Assembly (NCBI GenBank): GCA_964564785.1
Contig: CAZMCT010000060.1
Location: 1-23,639 of the forward strand
Origin: CAZMCT01 sp964564785
GTDB lineage: Bacteria > Planctomycetota > Phycisphaerae > UBA1845 > Fen-1342
Length of the DNA: 23,639 nt
Direction of reading: 5' to 3'
The translations under genes were made by a program, and so were the position numbers. Under the pieces are notes generated by a model, which had not been told where the DNA came from, did no database searches, and was given only the letters and a program-made list of their open reading frames with translations. Below, in pieces: positions 16,850 through 23,639 of the stretch; position 1 is the stretch's first letter, and the number at the start of each line of letters is the position of its first letter.

Positions 16850-17620
16850 TTATTGGACGTTTTGGCCGTCGGGTTCCGGCGGGGACGGCAGCTCGCTCGC
16901 CCAGGATGCGAGCTCATCGCTCAGGTTGATGGGCGCCGAATGTCGGGCGTGAAGCTCGGGACGCATGTGCGGCCGGGCGGCTCGCCGCAGCAGCCACCAC
17001 ACGATCAGAAGGCCGCCGACCGCGGCCGAGATCAGCCAGACCCACTCCGGGCCAACATGGCTTTCGCGGGGCCGGCCTGTCCGGGTTACGACCAGCGGCC
17101 CGGGGGCGACGATGAGTGCAGCGTGGTGTGCGCGTCCGGACGGGCCGTGATACTGACGGATCATCACGAAGTAGCCGGTGAGCGTCACCGCGGCACCGAC
17201 CGGGATATCGGTGGCGGGCTCGGTGAGAATGGCCGTAACCGTGAGCGGCTGGCCGTCACCCTCGAGCTCGAGTTGCGACACGGGGCCGAGGTCGGGGGCG
17301 GACGCGAGCGTGTAAGGGTCCTTATTGCGGCCGACGCGGCCCTCAATCGTGACCGGCCGGCCGCGGAAATCCGCGGGGCGCTCGAGCAGGTCGCGCCAGT
17401 CGCCGACGACAAGCGGAGACTGCTTCCAGCCGGGCGAGCGGCCGCGGTCGACCTGTCTGGCGATGGCGTAGAAGCCGGGCTGATCGAAGTTGAAGGCGAA
17501 ATCCCGGACGTCAGCGAGTGCGGCGCGGACGTCGTCGGGCAGCTCGAGTTCTTCGGCGGGCAGCGATTGGGCGGCGACGGGGGCGCAGACGAACAGGAAC
17601 ACGAGCGTGCGGGGAATCAA
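16850..17620 (-). CDS. Exported single-pass membrane protein of unknown function
   Basis: The product is 256 residues and not recognised. It starts with a signal peptide (about 1-18, 'IPRTLVFLFVCAPVAAQ'). A globular part (about 25-180) contains 'DFRGRPVTIEGRVGRN' and 'IPVGAAVTLTGYFVMIRQY', a strand-rich pattern that could be an OB-like fold (inference). A membrane helix lies at about 193-211 and is followed by an Arg-rich cytoplasmic tail. The start is probably TTG at 17620: it overlaps the stop of the preceding lipoprotein gene (TTGA), has AGGAGG about ten bases upstream, and leads straight into the signal peptide. Longer upstream reading in this frame overlaps the lipoprotein gene and looks like a shadow. 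The two genes are surely co-transcribed and probably act together at the cell envelope. Confidence 0.72.
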   Translation of the reverse strand: MIPRTLVFLFVCAPVAAQSLPAEELELPDDVRAALADVRDFAFNFDQPGFYAIARQVDRGRSPGWKQSPLVVGDWRDLLERPADFRGRPVTIEGRVGRNKDPYTLASAPDLGPVSQLELEGDGQPLTVTAILTEPATDIPVGAAVTLTGYFVMIRQYHGPSGRAHHAALIVAPGPLVVTRTGRPRESHVGPEWVWLISAAVGGLLIVWWLLRRAARPHMRPELHARHSAPINLSDELASWASELPSPPEPDGQNVQ

Positions 17621-18204
17621 TAGTCGGCGCCCTCCTGCCAGGGGTAGTCGGGGCGGACGGGGACCGGGGTGGAGGCGGCTACGGGCTCGTCGCGCTCGGG
17701 CTGGAGCTCGGCCGGGGCGGGCGCCATGCGGAACTCGCCATCCTCGCGAAAGACGAGGATGCCGAGGCGGCTGTTCTCGCCGCGGCGGAGGGCGACTTTG
17801 CGGTCGGGGAGGAAGTCGATGCGGGCGAGCACGAGCCAGGCGTCCCCGACGGACGGGAGCGCGAGCGGCTCGATGGACTCGATGACGAGCGCGCGGAGAG
17901 AGTTGAGGATCTTCTCGAAGCGGGCGCGGCTCTCCGGGTCGGTGGTGCGCGAGACGAGGCGACGGTATTCGGTGTAGTCGCCGACCAGGCAGGTTTCGAG
18001 GAACTGACGGACGAAGGCGACGACGTCGGGGTACTGCTCGGCGAGGCCGGCCGCGAAGTGATACTCCGGTTTGGCGCCGGCGAGCGTGACGAGGTCGTGC
18101 GGTGGTGGAGGCGGCGCGGCGCCCGGGGGCGGCGGGCTGCGGTCGCAGCCGGCAAGCACGGCCAGGAGCACGGCGAGCGCGAGGGCGCGGGTCGTCAGCA
18201 GCAT
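17617..18204 (-). CDS. Putative lipoprotein of unknown function
   Basis: The product is 195 residues. It begins with a lipoprotein signal peptide (residues 1-20) ending in the lipobox LAGC with C20, so the mature protein should be lipid-anchored. A Pro-rich linker (about 23-36) follows. Next is a compact domain (about 40-165) with 'VAFVRQFLETCLVGDYTEYRRLVS', a helix pattern reminiscent of NTF2/SnoaL-like folds (weak inference), and strand-rich 'DAWLVLARIDFLPD' and 'SRLGILVFREDGEFRMAP'. A Pro/Glu-rich tail ends the protein. The ATG at 18204 was chosen because it places the signal peptide at the very N-terminus; no strong ribosome-binding site precedes it. It is transcribed divergently from the Gfo/Idh/MocA operon and overlaps the next gene by four bases. 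Confidence 0.75.
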   Translation of the reverse strand: MLLTTRALALAVLLAVLAGCDRSPPPPGAAPPPPPHDLVTLAGAKPEYHFAAGLAEQYPDVVAFVRQFLETCLVGDYTEYRRLVSRTTDPESRARFEKILNSLRALVIESIEPLALPSVGDAWLVLARIDFLPDRKVALRRGENSRLGILVFREDGEFRMAPAPAELQPERDEPVAASTPVPVRPDYPWQEGADY

Positions 18205-18344
18205 ACCGGGATGGTAACGCTGCGGCGCGCACTTGAGAATGACGCGCGCGTGCGGGAGAATCGGCGCGGGTGGGGTGGGTACGTTGACAAGCGGGACGCC
18301 CCTATTGCCCGCACTACTTCGGCGACCCTGATGGAGGTTGAGGC

Positions 18345-19523
18345 ATGTCACCACGACCGCTCAATGTCGGCCTGATCGGCGGCGGGGCCGGGGCCTTCAT
18401 TGTTCATCCGCACCAACGGGCGATTCACTTCGACGGGACGCGGCGGGTCGTCGCCGCCGCCCTGCACCCGGACCCGCAGGTCGCGCTGCGCGAGGCCGAG
18501 AACTGGCCGTACCCCATCCGCGGGTATCCGAGCTACGACGCCATGATCGCGGCCGAAGCCAAGAAGCCCGTCGGCGAGCGGATCGACTACGCACTCATTG
18601 TGACGCCGAACCACGTGCATTTCGACCCGGCGCTGAAGTGTATCCGGGCGGGAATCCCCGTGTTCTGCGAGAAGCCGCTGACGGTCACGCTTGACGAGGC
18701 CGACCGGCTGGTGGCCGCGGTGCAGGAGCACCGGATTCCGTTCGGGGTCGCCCACACGTACCTGGGACACTGGACCACCCGGCTGGCGCGGCACATCGTG
18801 CGGAGTGGTCTGCTGGGCGAGGTGCGCTGGGTCGACGCGTACTACCTTCAGGGCTGGCTGGCGGACCGGACCGAAGACCGCGGCGTGATGCAGGCCGAGT
18901 GGCGCGTGGACCCGAAGCGGGCCGGGGCGAGTTGTTGCGGCGGCGACATCGGCACGCACGCCCTGATGCAGCTCCGCTATGTCACTGGGCTGGAGGTCGA
19001 GCGCGTGCGGGCCGAGCTCGAGACGTTCGTCCGCGGCCGGCAGCTCGACGACCATTTCACCGCGTACTGCCGGCTGAGCAACGGCGGGCGGGCGCTGGTG
19101 CGGGCCTCGCAGATCATGATCGGCCACAAGAACGACCTGGGGATCGAGGTCAACGGGGCGAAGGGCTCGCTGGTGTGGGTGCAGGAGGAGCCGGAGCAGC
19201 TCATTATTCGGCTGCCCGGCCAGCCCGACCGGACGTACTGGCGGGCGGCGGTGTCGGCCAACGACGGCTTCCTGCGCGACCTCCCGGCCGACCTGATGGC
19301 CGAGCCGAACATCCCGCCCGGTCACCCCGAGGCGTTCCACGACGCGTTCGCCCGGCTGCACCGCTGCTTCGAGCAGGATGTGCGGGCGTACCTCGAGAAG
19401 CGGCCGTTCGAGTGTGACGGCAGCAAGTACGCGAACGTCGCCGACGGGCGGATGGGCATTGCGTTCATCGCCGCGGCGGTGCGCAGCGCGGCCGGTGGCG
19501 GAGAGTGGGTGGAGCTGAAATAG
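18345..19523 (+). CDS. Gfo/Idh/MocA-family NAD(P)-dependent oxidoreductase
   Basis: A 392-residue soluble dehydrogenase of the glucose-fructose oxidoreductase/inositol dehydrogenase family, which oxidises or reduces sugars, inositols and related compounds. The Rossmann fold starts at residue 6 with 'NVGLIGGGAGAFIV' (G-x-G-x-x-G type). 'VTPNHVHFDPALKCIRAG' and the catalytic 'CEKPLT' (108-113, K110) follow. The substrate-binding domain has 'GGDIGTHALMQL' (199-210) with D201 and H205, the usual catalytic Asp/His pair. The ATG at 18345 has GGAGG seven bases upstream. The gene leads an operon: the BtpA-family gene starts two bases after its stop. The substrate cannot be named; neighbours suggest sugar or sugar-acid breakdown. 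Confidence 0.92.
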   Translation: MSPRPLNVGLIGGGAGAFIVHPHQRAIHFDGTRRVVAAALHPDPQVALREAENWPYPIRGYPSYDAMIAAEAKKPVGERIDYALIVTPNHVHFDPALKCIRAGIPVFCEKPLTVTLDEADRLVAAVQEHRIPFGVAHTYLGHWTTRLARHIVRSGLLGEVRWVDAYYLQGWLADRTEDRGVMQAEWRVDPKRAGASCCGGDIGTHALMQLRYVTGLEVERVRAELETFVRGRQLDDHFTAYCRLSNGGRALVRASQIMIGHKNDLGIEVNGAKGSLVWVQEEPEQLIIRLPGQPDRTYWRAAVSANDGFLRDLPADLMAEPNIPPGHPEAFHDAFARLHRCFEQDVRAYLEKRPFECDGSKYANVADGRMGIAFIAAAVRSAAGGGEWVELK

Positions 19524-19525
19524 GC

Positions 19526-20338
19526 ATGTCGGACGTGTTCCGGTCAAAGTCGGTGGTCGGCATGCTCCACGTTGCCGCGCTGCCGGGCACGCCGCGGTAC
19601 GGGGGCCGCTTCGTTGCGATTGTCGAGCAGGCGGTGGCCGAGGCGCGGCTGTATGCGCAGGCCGGGCTCGACGGGTTGCTGATCGAGAACATGCACGACG
19701 TGCCGTACCTGTGCGGCGCGGTCGGGCCGGAGATCACTGCGAGCATGACGGCCGTGGGCGTCGCGGTGCGCAGCGCGTGCCCGCTGCCGGTGGGGGTGCA
19801 GATCCTCGCGGCCGCGAACCGCGAGGCGCTCGCGGTGGCGCACGCGTGCGGGGCGGCGTTCGTGCGGGTGGAGAATTTCGCGTACGCGCACGTCGCGGAC
19901 GAGGGGCTGATGCCGACGGCGGAGGCCGGGCCGCTGCTGCGCTACCGGCGGCAGATCGGGGCGGACGCGGTACGGATCGTCGCGGACGTGAAGAAGAAGC
20001 ACAGCAGCCATGCGCTGACGGCCGACGTTTCGCTCGAGGAGGCGGCCCGGACGACCGAGTTTTTCGGGGCCGACGGCATCGTGGTGACGGGCGTGGCGAC
20101 GGGCCGGCCGTGCGTCGTCGCCGACGTGCTCGCCGTGCGGCGGGCGGTGCGGATTCCGGTGTGGATCGGCTCGGGGCTCACGCCCGAGAACCTCGCGGAG
20201 GTCTGGCCGTACGCCGACGTGTTCATCGTCGGGTCGTATTTCAAAGTCGATGGCGTGTGGTCCCACGCGGTCGACCGCACGCGCGTGGAGCGGTTCATGG
20301 CGGAAGTGGCGCAGCTCCGCCGCACCAGCGGTGAGTAA
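19526..20338 (+). CDS. BtpA/SgcQ-family TIM-barrel protein
   Basis: The 270-residue product matches the BtpA family. These TIM-barrel proteins were named for a cyanobacterial photosystem I biogenesis factor and include E. coli SgcQ of a sugar-related operon. Family features are 'GMLHVAALPG' at the N-terminus, 'GLDGLLIENMHDVPY', 'FVRVENFAYAHVADEG', 'VRIVADVKKKHSSHALTAD', 'GADGIVVTGVATG', 'IPVWIGSGLTPENL' and 'DVFIVGSYFKVDG'. The last three are typical phosphate-binding-type loops at the barrel end. I chose ATG 19526, two bases after the oxidoreductase stop and 11 bases after GGAG; an in-frame GTG at 19505 would overlap that gene. In a non-photosynthetic host the role is probably metabolic, possibly as an aldolase- or epimerase-like enzyme (inference). 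Confidence 0.9.
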   Translation: MSDVFRSKSVVGMLHVAALPGTPRYGGRFVAIVEQAVAEARLYAQAGLDGLLIENMHDVPYLCGAVGPEITASMTAVGVAVRSACPLPVGVQILAAANREALAVAHACGAAFVRVENFAYAHVADEGLMPTAEAGPLLRYRRQIGADAVRIVADVKKKHSSHALTADVSLEEAARTTEFFGADGIVVTGVATGRPCVVADVLAVRRAVRIPVWIGSGLTPENLAEVWPYADVFIVGSYFKVDGVWSHAVDRTRVERFMAEVAQLRRTSGE

Positions 20339-20340
20339 AC

Positions 20341-20368
20341 CTGTTCCCTGTTCCCTGTTCCCTGTTCC
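20341..20368 (+). repeat. Four exact CTGTTCC heptamers between btpA-like and amidohydrolase genes
   Basis: Four perfect head-to-tail copies of CTGTTCC fill most of the 36-base gap and end six bases before the amidohydrolase ATG (20375). A partial copy (CT) follows. They occupy the place where the ribosome-binding site should be and contain no purine-rich site. They resemble the short tandemly repeated heptamers (STRR) described in cyanobacteria. Copy number may vary between strains. Confidence 0.9.
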
Positions 20369-20374
20369 CTTTCA

Positions 20375-21529
20375 ATGATCATCGACCTCCATTGCCACTA
20401 CGCATTGACGCGGGCCGCGGCCGAGACGGCGGAACGCTTCTCGTTTGAGCCGCAGCCGACGGGCGAGCCGAGCGCGGGCGGGTCCGTGCGGCCGACAGAC
20501 TTCGACTCGTGCGTCTCGTCACGGGCGCTGGCCCGCTGGAGCTGGCGGGCGGCACGGGTCGCAGCGGGGCTGCCGCGGCCGGGGCCGGAGCTCGACGCGC
20601 GTCTGAAGGAGCAATACGCCCAGCACCTGCTCGCCCCCGGGCCGATCGAGCGCTTCGTGCTGCTCGCGTTCGACGCGGTGCACGACGACGACGGCGGCGT
20701 GCCGCCGCTGCCGGAAACGGGGGCGCGCCTGGGCAGCGACCTGTACACCTCGAACACGCTGATCCGCGCCCTGTGCCGGCAGCACCCGCAGCGTTTCCTG
20801 TTCGGGGCCTCGGTGCACCCCTACCGGCCGAATGCGGTGGCGTGCGTGGAGGAAGTCTTCGCGGCCGGGGCATGCCTGCTGAAGTGGCTGCCGGAGCACC
20901 ACAACATCGACGTGACCGACAGCCGGGCGCGGGCGGTGTTGCGCGCGTGTGCGCGGCTGGGCCTGCCGCTGCTCGTGCATTACGGCGAGGAATTCACGCT
21001 GGCGACGGACCGGCCGCAGTTCTGCTCAATTCGCCCGCTGCTGAGCGTTCTGCGAGAACTGCGGCGCGCGGGGGAGATGCCGACGGTGATCGTGGCGCAC
21101 GCGGCCACGCCGGTGCTGCCCTGGGGCGACCGCGACTCGCATCGCGTGCTGCTGGCGGCGCTGACGGGCGAATTCGCGGGCGCCCCGCTGTACGCGGACA
21201 TCTCGGCGCTGGCGACGTGGGCGAAGGCCGGCTACCTGCGGACGCTGGCCCGGCGGCCGGAGTTGCACGCCCGGCTGCTGTTCGGGTCGGATTTTCCGGT
21301 GCCGCCGATGCTGGGACGGCTGCGGGGCCTGCTGGGAAGCGAATACCGCGCGATTGCGGCCGAGCGTTCGTGGCCGCAGCGGGCGGCACGGGCCTGCCGG
21401 GCGGCGGGCTTCGGCGAGATCGTGTTTCACCGGGCGGCGGAGATGCTGCCGAACGTGCATCATTTTGCCGACGGGCGTCCGGGCAACAACTCGGCCTCGT
21501 CGGCCGGGCCGCCGTCCAGCTCGGGATGA
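20375..21529 (+). CDS. Amidohydrolase-family metal-dependent hydrolase (Amidohydro_2 type)
   Basis: A 384-residue TIM-barrel hydrolase, third gene of the operon. Metal and active-site residues sit where the amidohydrolase superfamily has them: H6 and H8 in 'IIDLHCHY', K170 and E174/H175/H176 in 'LLKWLPEHHNID', H202 in 'LLVHYGEE', H242 in 'VIVAHAAT', and D306 in 'LLFGSDFPVP'. The pattern fits the Amidohydro_2 branch (hydrolases or decarboxylases of small organic acids). An insertion at about 20-90 is rich in Arg/Ala. The C-terminal 15 residues are Ser/Gly/Pro-rich and may be unstructured. The ATG at 20375 has no ribosome-binding site, only the pyrimidine-rich heptamer repeat, so translation is probably coupled to or re-initiated from the BtpA-family gene. 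With the oxidoreductase and BtpA protein it probably forms a small catabolic pathway (inference). Confidence 0.87.
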   Translation: MIIDLHCHYALTRAAAETAERFSFEPQPTGEPSAGGSVRPTDFDSCVSSRALARWSWRAARVAAGLPRPGPELDARLKEQYAQHLLAPGPIERFVLLAFDAVHDDDGGVPPLPETGARLGSDLYTSNTLIRALCRQHPQRFLFGASVHPYRPNAVACVEEVFAAGACLLKWLPEHHNIDVTDSRARAVLRACARLGLPLLVHYGEEFTLATDRPQFCSIRPLLSVLRELRRAGEMPTVIVAHAATPVLPWGDRDSHRVLLAALTGEFAGAPLYADISALATWAKAGYLRTLARRPELHARLLFGSDFPVPPMLGRLRGLLGSEYRAIAAERSWPQRAARACRAAGFGEIVFHRAAEMLPNVHHFADGRPGNNSASSAGPPSSSG

Positions 21530-21664
21530 TCGAATGAGGCCGGCGGCTCGGGGCAGTGAATGACGGGGGCGCCGGACCCGCGACTCACGTGAGCAAATGG
21601 GTGTCGGTAGCCGCCCACGCATGACAGGGGGCGTCACCTTCGGGCGGAGCCGATCAGGCACAGG

Positions 21665-21764
21665 CCGCCCGTTGAAGAGGGGGACAGGCACGGCGGGGGC
21701 GGCGGTGGGCGCTACCGTGAGGGTGGGTCGGCGCCGAGCCGGTCGGCATTTTCAACGGGGTGCG
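21665..21764. repeat. ~100-bp imperfect palindromic repeat, copy 2
   Basis: Second copy of the element at 9593-9693, about 70% identical over its full length. The ends CCCGTTGAA (21668-21676) and TTCAACGGGG (21751-21760) are inverted repeats. Inside them GACAGGCACGGCG (21683-21695) pairs imperfectly with CGCCGAGCCGGTC (21732-21744). It lies between converging genes and overlaps the last 17 or so codons of the esterase, whose stop codon (21712-21714) is inside it. Confidence 0.75.
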
Positions 21765-22530
21765 AGGGACGCGCGAGCCGCTGCTCGAACATCCACTTCC
21801 ACAGCGCCGCATTGCCGTACGCCTGGTCCCAGACGTTGTGCGTGCCCTCCGGGTCCTCGGTGTATTCCACCGGGGCGTCGATGTCGCGGAGCGCGGCCAC
21901 GATCTCGCGTGTCTTCTCGACCGCGACCGCTTCGTCCTTTACGCCGTGAAACGTCCAAATCGGGGTGCCCTTCAGCCGCGGGGCCAGCTCGCGCGCGGCG
22001 CCCGTCGAAGTCTGCCATTCGGCGAACCCGCAGATGGGCACGATCGCCGCGAACCGCCCGGGCAGCGAGGCCGCGAGGTGCCACGTGCCGTGACCGCCGA
22101 GCGACAAGCCTGTCAGATACATGCGCGTCGCATCCAGCCGGTACTCGCGCGAGGTTTGCTCCAGGCAGCGCAGGGCCAGCGTCGCCATCCGTCCCGTCCA
22201 CGCCTCGTGCTCGCGACACTGCGGCATGACGACGACGGCTGGAATCCACTCGCGGTGCCGGCGGATCGCCCGTCCAATGCCGGTGTCGGTCTGGAGTAGG
22301 CCATCGCGGCCGCGTTCGCCCGCGCCGTGGAGAAAGAGGATCACCGGCCATGCTCGGTCCGCCGTGTATTCCGGGGGCACATAGACCGAGTACGCGTACG
22401 TCTCGCCTTCGAGTTCGAGCGTTTTGAACAAGAAGCCGGTCGCCGGCACAGGCCGCGTGTCGGGGCGTGTCTCGGGGGGCTGCGCGAGATTCAGTGTGAG
22501 CATGAGCAAACCGGCGTCAGAGAATGGCAT
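21712..22530 (-). CDS. Alpha/beta-hydrolase esterase (carboxylesterase/phospholipase-like)
   Basis: The 272-residue product is an alpha/beta hydrolase of the kind annotated as carboxylesterase, phospholipase or poly-hydroxybutyrate/feruloyl esterase-like. 'WPVILFLHGAGERGRDG' (61-77) gives the oxyanion region. The nucleophile is S143 in 'GLSLGGHG' (G-x-S-x-G). D199 in 'FHGVKDEAV' and H231 in 'PEGTHNVW' complete the triad. The first 18 residues are mildly hydrophobic and may be a weak signal peptide. The ATG at 22530 is supported by GGGAG six bases upstream; upstream frame extension is Arg-rich and non-coding in character. The last ~17 residues (from about 'HPVENADR') are encoded by the palindromic repeat at 21665-21764, so the native C-terminus may have been replaced by repeat insertion. 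Substrate unknown. Confidence 0.88.
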   Translation of the reverse strand: MPFSDAGLLMLTLNLAQPPETRPDTRPVPATGFLFKTLELEGETYAYSVYVPPEYTADRAWPVILFLHGAGERGRDGLLQTDTGIGRAIRRHREWIPAVVVMPQCREHEAWTGRMATLALRCLEQTSREYRLDATRMYLTGLSLGGHGTWHLAASLPGRFAAIVPICGFAEWQTSTGAARELAPRLKGTPIWTFHGVKDEAVAVEKTREIVAALRDIDAPVEYTEDPEGTHNVWDQAYGNAALWKWMFEQRLARPSHPVENADRLGADPPSR

Positions 22531-22723
22531 CTGCGACTCCCTGTGCGTGACCTCATCACGCGGCTCATGGACGGCCGCCGCCAGCCCGCCGGGGCGAACG
22601 CGCACCGGCACTTCGGGCGAGGTTCGCGCCACCCGCGCGTTTTGGGCGTCGAGTGCATGTCGCGCGGCTGCGTTACGGGCCGGGAGCGCGTTTCGGGGCT
22701 TGGCGCGGGTCGCATGGCGGCCT
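22531..22723. other. 193-base gap between cytochrome and esterase genes
   Basis: No gene is seen here. Both flanking genes run on the minus strand, so the gap either links them in one operon or holds the esterase promoter. I find no convincing promoter hexamers or hairpin terminator in it. Confidence 0.4.
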
Positions 22724-23638
22724 TTACCGTTGGATCGGCCCACCGCGGCGGGCCGGATCGTGAAAGTAGATAAACCGTCGCAGCGCGTCAAACCCGTGGC
22801 AGGTGGTACACACGTTCGTCGCCGCGAACGTGCGGATATGCCACTGCCGCGCCCGAAGCTCGCGTGTCGTCGCCGCAATTCCCGGCGGCAGCGGCGCCGG
22901 CCGGTCGCGCCCGTGCGTCAGATGGCAGGTTCGGCAGCCGATCCGCCCGGCGGGGTCGATGTCGCCGGCCGCGTTGAACAACGGCAAGAACTCCGGCGCA
23001 TCCGGGGAGTCCGGGTTGAACATTTGCACCTCGGGGTGAGATGCGATCGCGGGCGGCGCCACCGGACCATCGGTCCGATGGCACGCGAGGCAGTAGTGGT
23101 CGGCCCGGGGCACCGTCGTGAACGGCCCTTCGTATGCGGAGAGGCTTTTCGGCCAATTCAGGTGCGGCTCGACGGACGCCGGGTTGGCGTGCGTCTCGTG
23201 ACACGGTCGGCAGCCGCCGACCTTCAGCCCGGCCGCCCTCAGGTTCTCCTCGTTGTGGCCGGTCATGTGCACGTTCGCTCGTTCGACGTGGCAGCGCAGG
23301 CACAGCGCCTCGGTCGGGGCTTGCGGATCGCCGCGCAGCAGCGCCGCCGACGCGCGCTCGCCGGCGTGCGGATCGTGGCACGTGTTGCACGCCACCAGTG
23401 GCTCGCCGCCCTGGAGCGGGATCGGGAGGTCGTGCGGCCGGTGCATCTTGCCGGTGCGGGGATGCACGAGGGCGGTTGCGTTTGTGCTGCCTGGCCGCGC
23501 CGCTTCGTGGCACATCAGGCACGCGGCCTCTCCGGTGCTGAATTCGCCGTCCGCGAGCCCAGCCCGGAACAGCCCCGCCTCAGGCGTGCCGTGCGGGCGG
23601 TGACACGCGAGACACGGGTCGCCGGCGGCCCGTGCGGG
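22724..23638 (-). CDS. Multihaem c-type cytochrome, at least eight CxxCH (5' end cut by window edge)
   Basis: The frame is open from the right edge (304 codons visible) and ends in TAA at 22724-22726. Eight haem c attachment motifs are visible in order: CLACH, CLMCH, CNTCH, CLRCH, CRPCH, CLACH, CRTCH and CTTCH. Several are followed by 'xPH' or 'xTH' as in the doubled-CxxCH family ('CHRPHG', 'CHDPHAG', 'CHETHA', 'CHLTHG'). Extra His residues such as 'NVHMTGHNEENL' could be distal haem ligands. Such proteins are exported and move electrons in the periplasm or at the cell surface. The signal peptide and any further haems lie beyond the window. An internal ATG at 23515 would drop the first motif and cut into the second, so it is not the start. 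Confidence 0.88.
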   Translation of the reverse strand, partial: PARAAGDPCLACHRPHGTPEAGLFRAGLADGEFSTGEAACLMCHEAARPGSTNATALVHPRTGKMHRPHDLPIPLQGGEPLVACNTCHDPHAGERASAALLRGDPQAPTEALCLRCHVERANVHMTGHNEENLRAAGLKVGGCRPCHETHANPASVEPHLNWPKSLSAYEGPFTTVPRADHYCLACHRTDGPVAPPAIASHPEVQMFNPDSPDAPEFLPLFNAAGDIDPAGRIGCRTCHLTHGRDRPAPLPPGIAATTRELRARQWHIRTFAATNVCTTCHGFDALRRFIYFHDPARRGGPIQR

Positions 23639-23639
23639 C

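Noticed and set aside
16600..16929. Plus-strand open frame of 109 codons in the gap after the lyase
   Set aside because: Arg-rich, no ribosome-binding site, and it overlaps the 3' end of the opposing membrane-protein gene.
18284..18289. Perfect TTGACA -35 box upstream of the Gfo/Idh/MocA gene
   Set aside because: No acceptable -10 hexamer occurs 16-18 bases downstream; the nearest AT-rich hexamer (TATTGC) is at a 13-base spacing with only 3 of 6 matches.
20341..20368. Treating the CTGTTCC array as a CRISPR or coding repeat
   Set aside because: Units are seven bases with no spacers and lie outside any gene; a short tandem repeat explains it.

Overview
The window is GC-rich bacterial chromosome (roughly 70% GC by eye) with closely packed genes and no RNA genes, CRISPR array or intact transposase that I can see. 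Flagellar basal-body genes, a sigma-54 activator, membrane proteins carrying TPRs, a multihaem cytochrome and short intergenic palindromic repeats together suggest a flagellated member of the Planctomycetota (Phycisphaerae-like) or a close relative. That placement is inference; no marker gene in the window proves it.

Left part (1-7923, all on the minus strand): a flagellar operon read from right to left: a membrane-anchored TPR protein, a FlgN-like chaperone, a soluble histidine kinase, an NtrC-type response regulator, then flgB, flgC, fliE and fliF (fliF runs off the left edge). Several junctions are ATGA overlaps. A good sigma-54 promoter match (2785-2800) lies between the regulator and flgB, so the kinase/regulator pair probably switches on the rod/MS-ring genes directly downstream.

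Middle part (8125-16318, plus strand): a diguanylate cyclase with a diverged receiver and a GAF domain; a GT-C glycosyltransferase fused to TPRs; an MFS transporter; a secreted protein made of six 42-43-residue 'VQP' repeats that I do not recognise; and an MIO-type aromatic amino acid/histidine ammonia-lyase relative whose MIO triad reads Val-Ser-Gly instead of Ala-Ser-Gly. A 531-base stretch (16319-16849) follows with only a possible gene remnant.

Right part: two coupled minus-strand genes of unknown function (a lipoprotein and an exported membrane protein, 16850-18204); a plus-strand operon of a Gfo/Idh/MocA oxidoreductase, a BtpA-family TIM barrel and an amidohydrolase (18345-21529), which looks like a small catabolic unit; then on the minus strand an alpha/beta-hydrolase esterase and a multihaem c-type cytochrome (at least eight CxxCH) that runs off the right edge.

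Three kinds of repeat stand out: a ~100-bp imperfect palindrome in two copies 12 kb apart (9593 and 21665), one forming the 3' end of the esterase gene; a 23-bp element in two copies 47 bp apart (11990-12059); and four exact CTGTTCC heptamers between the BtpA and amidohydrolase genes. The best candidates for something undescribed are the VQP-repeat protein, the Val-Ser-Gly lyase and the ~100-bp repeat.
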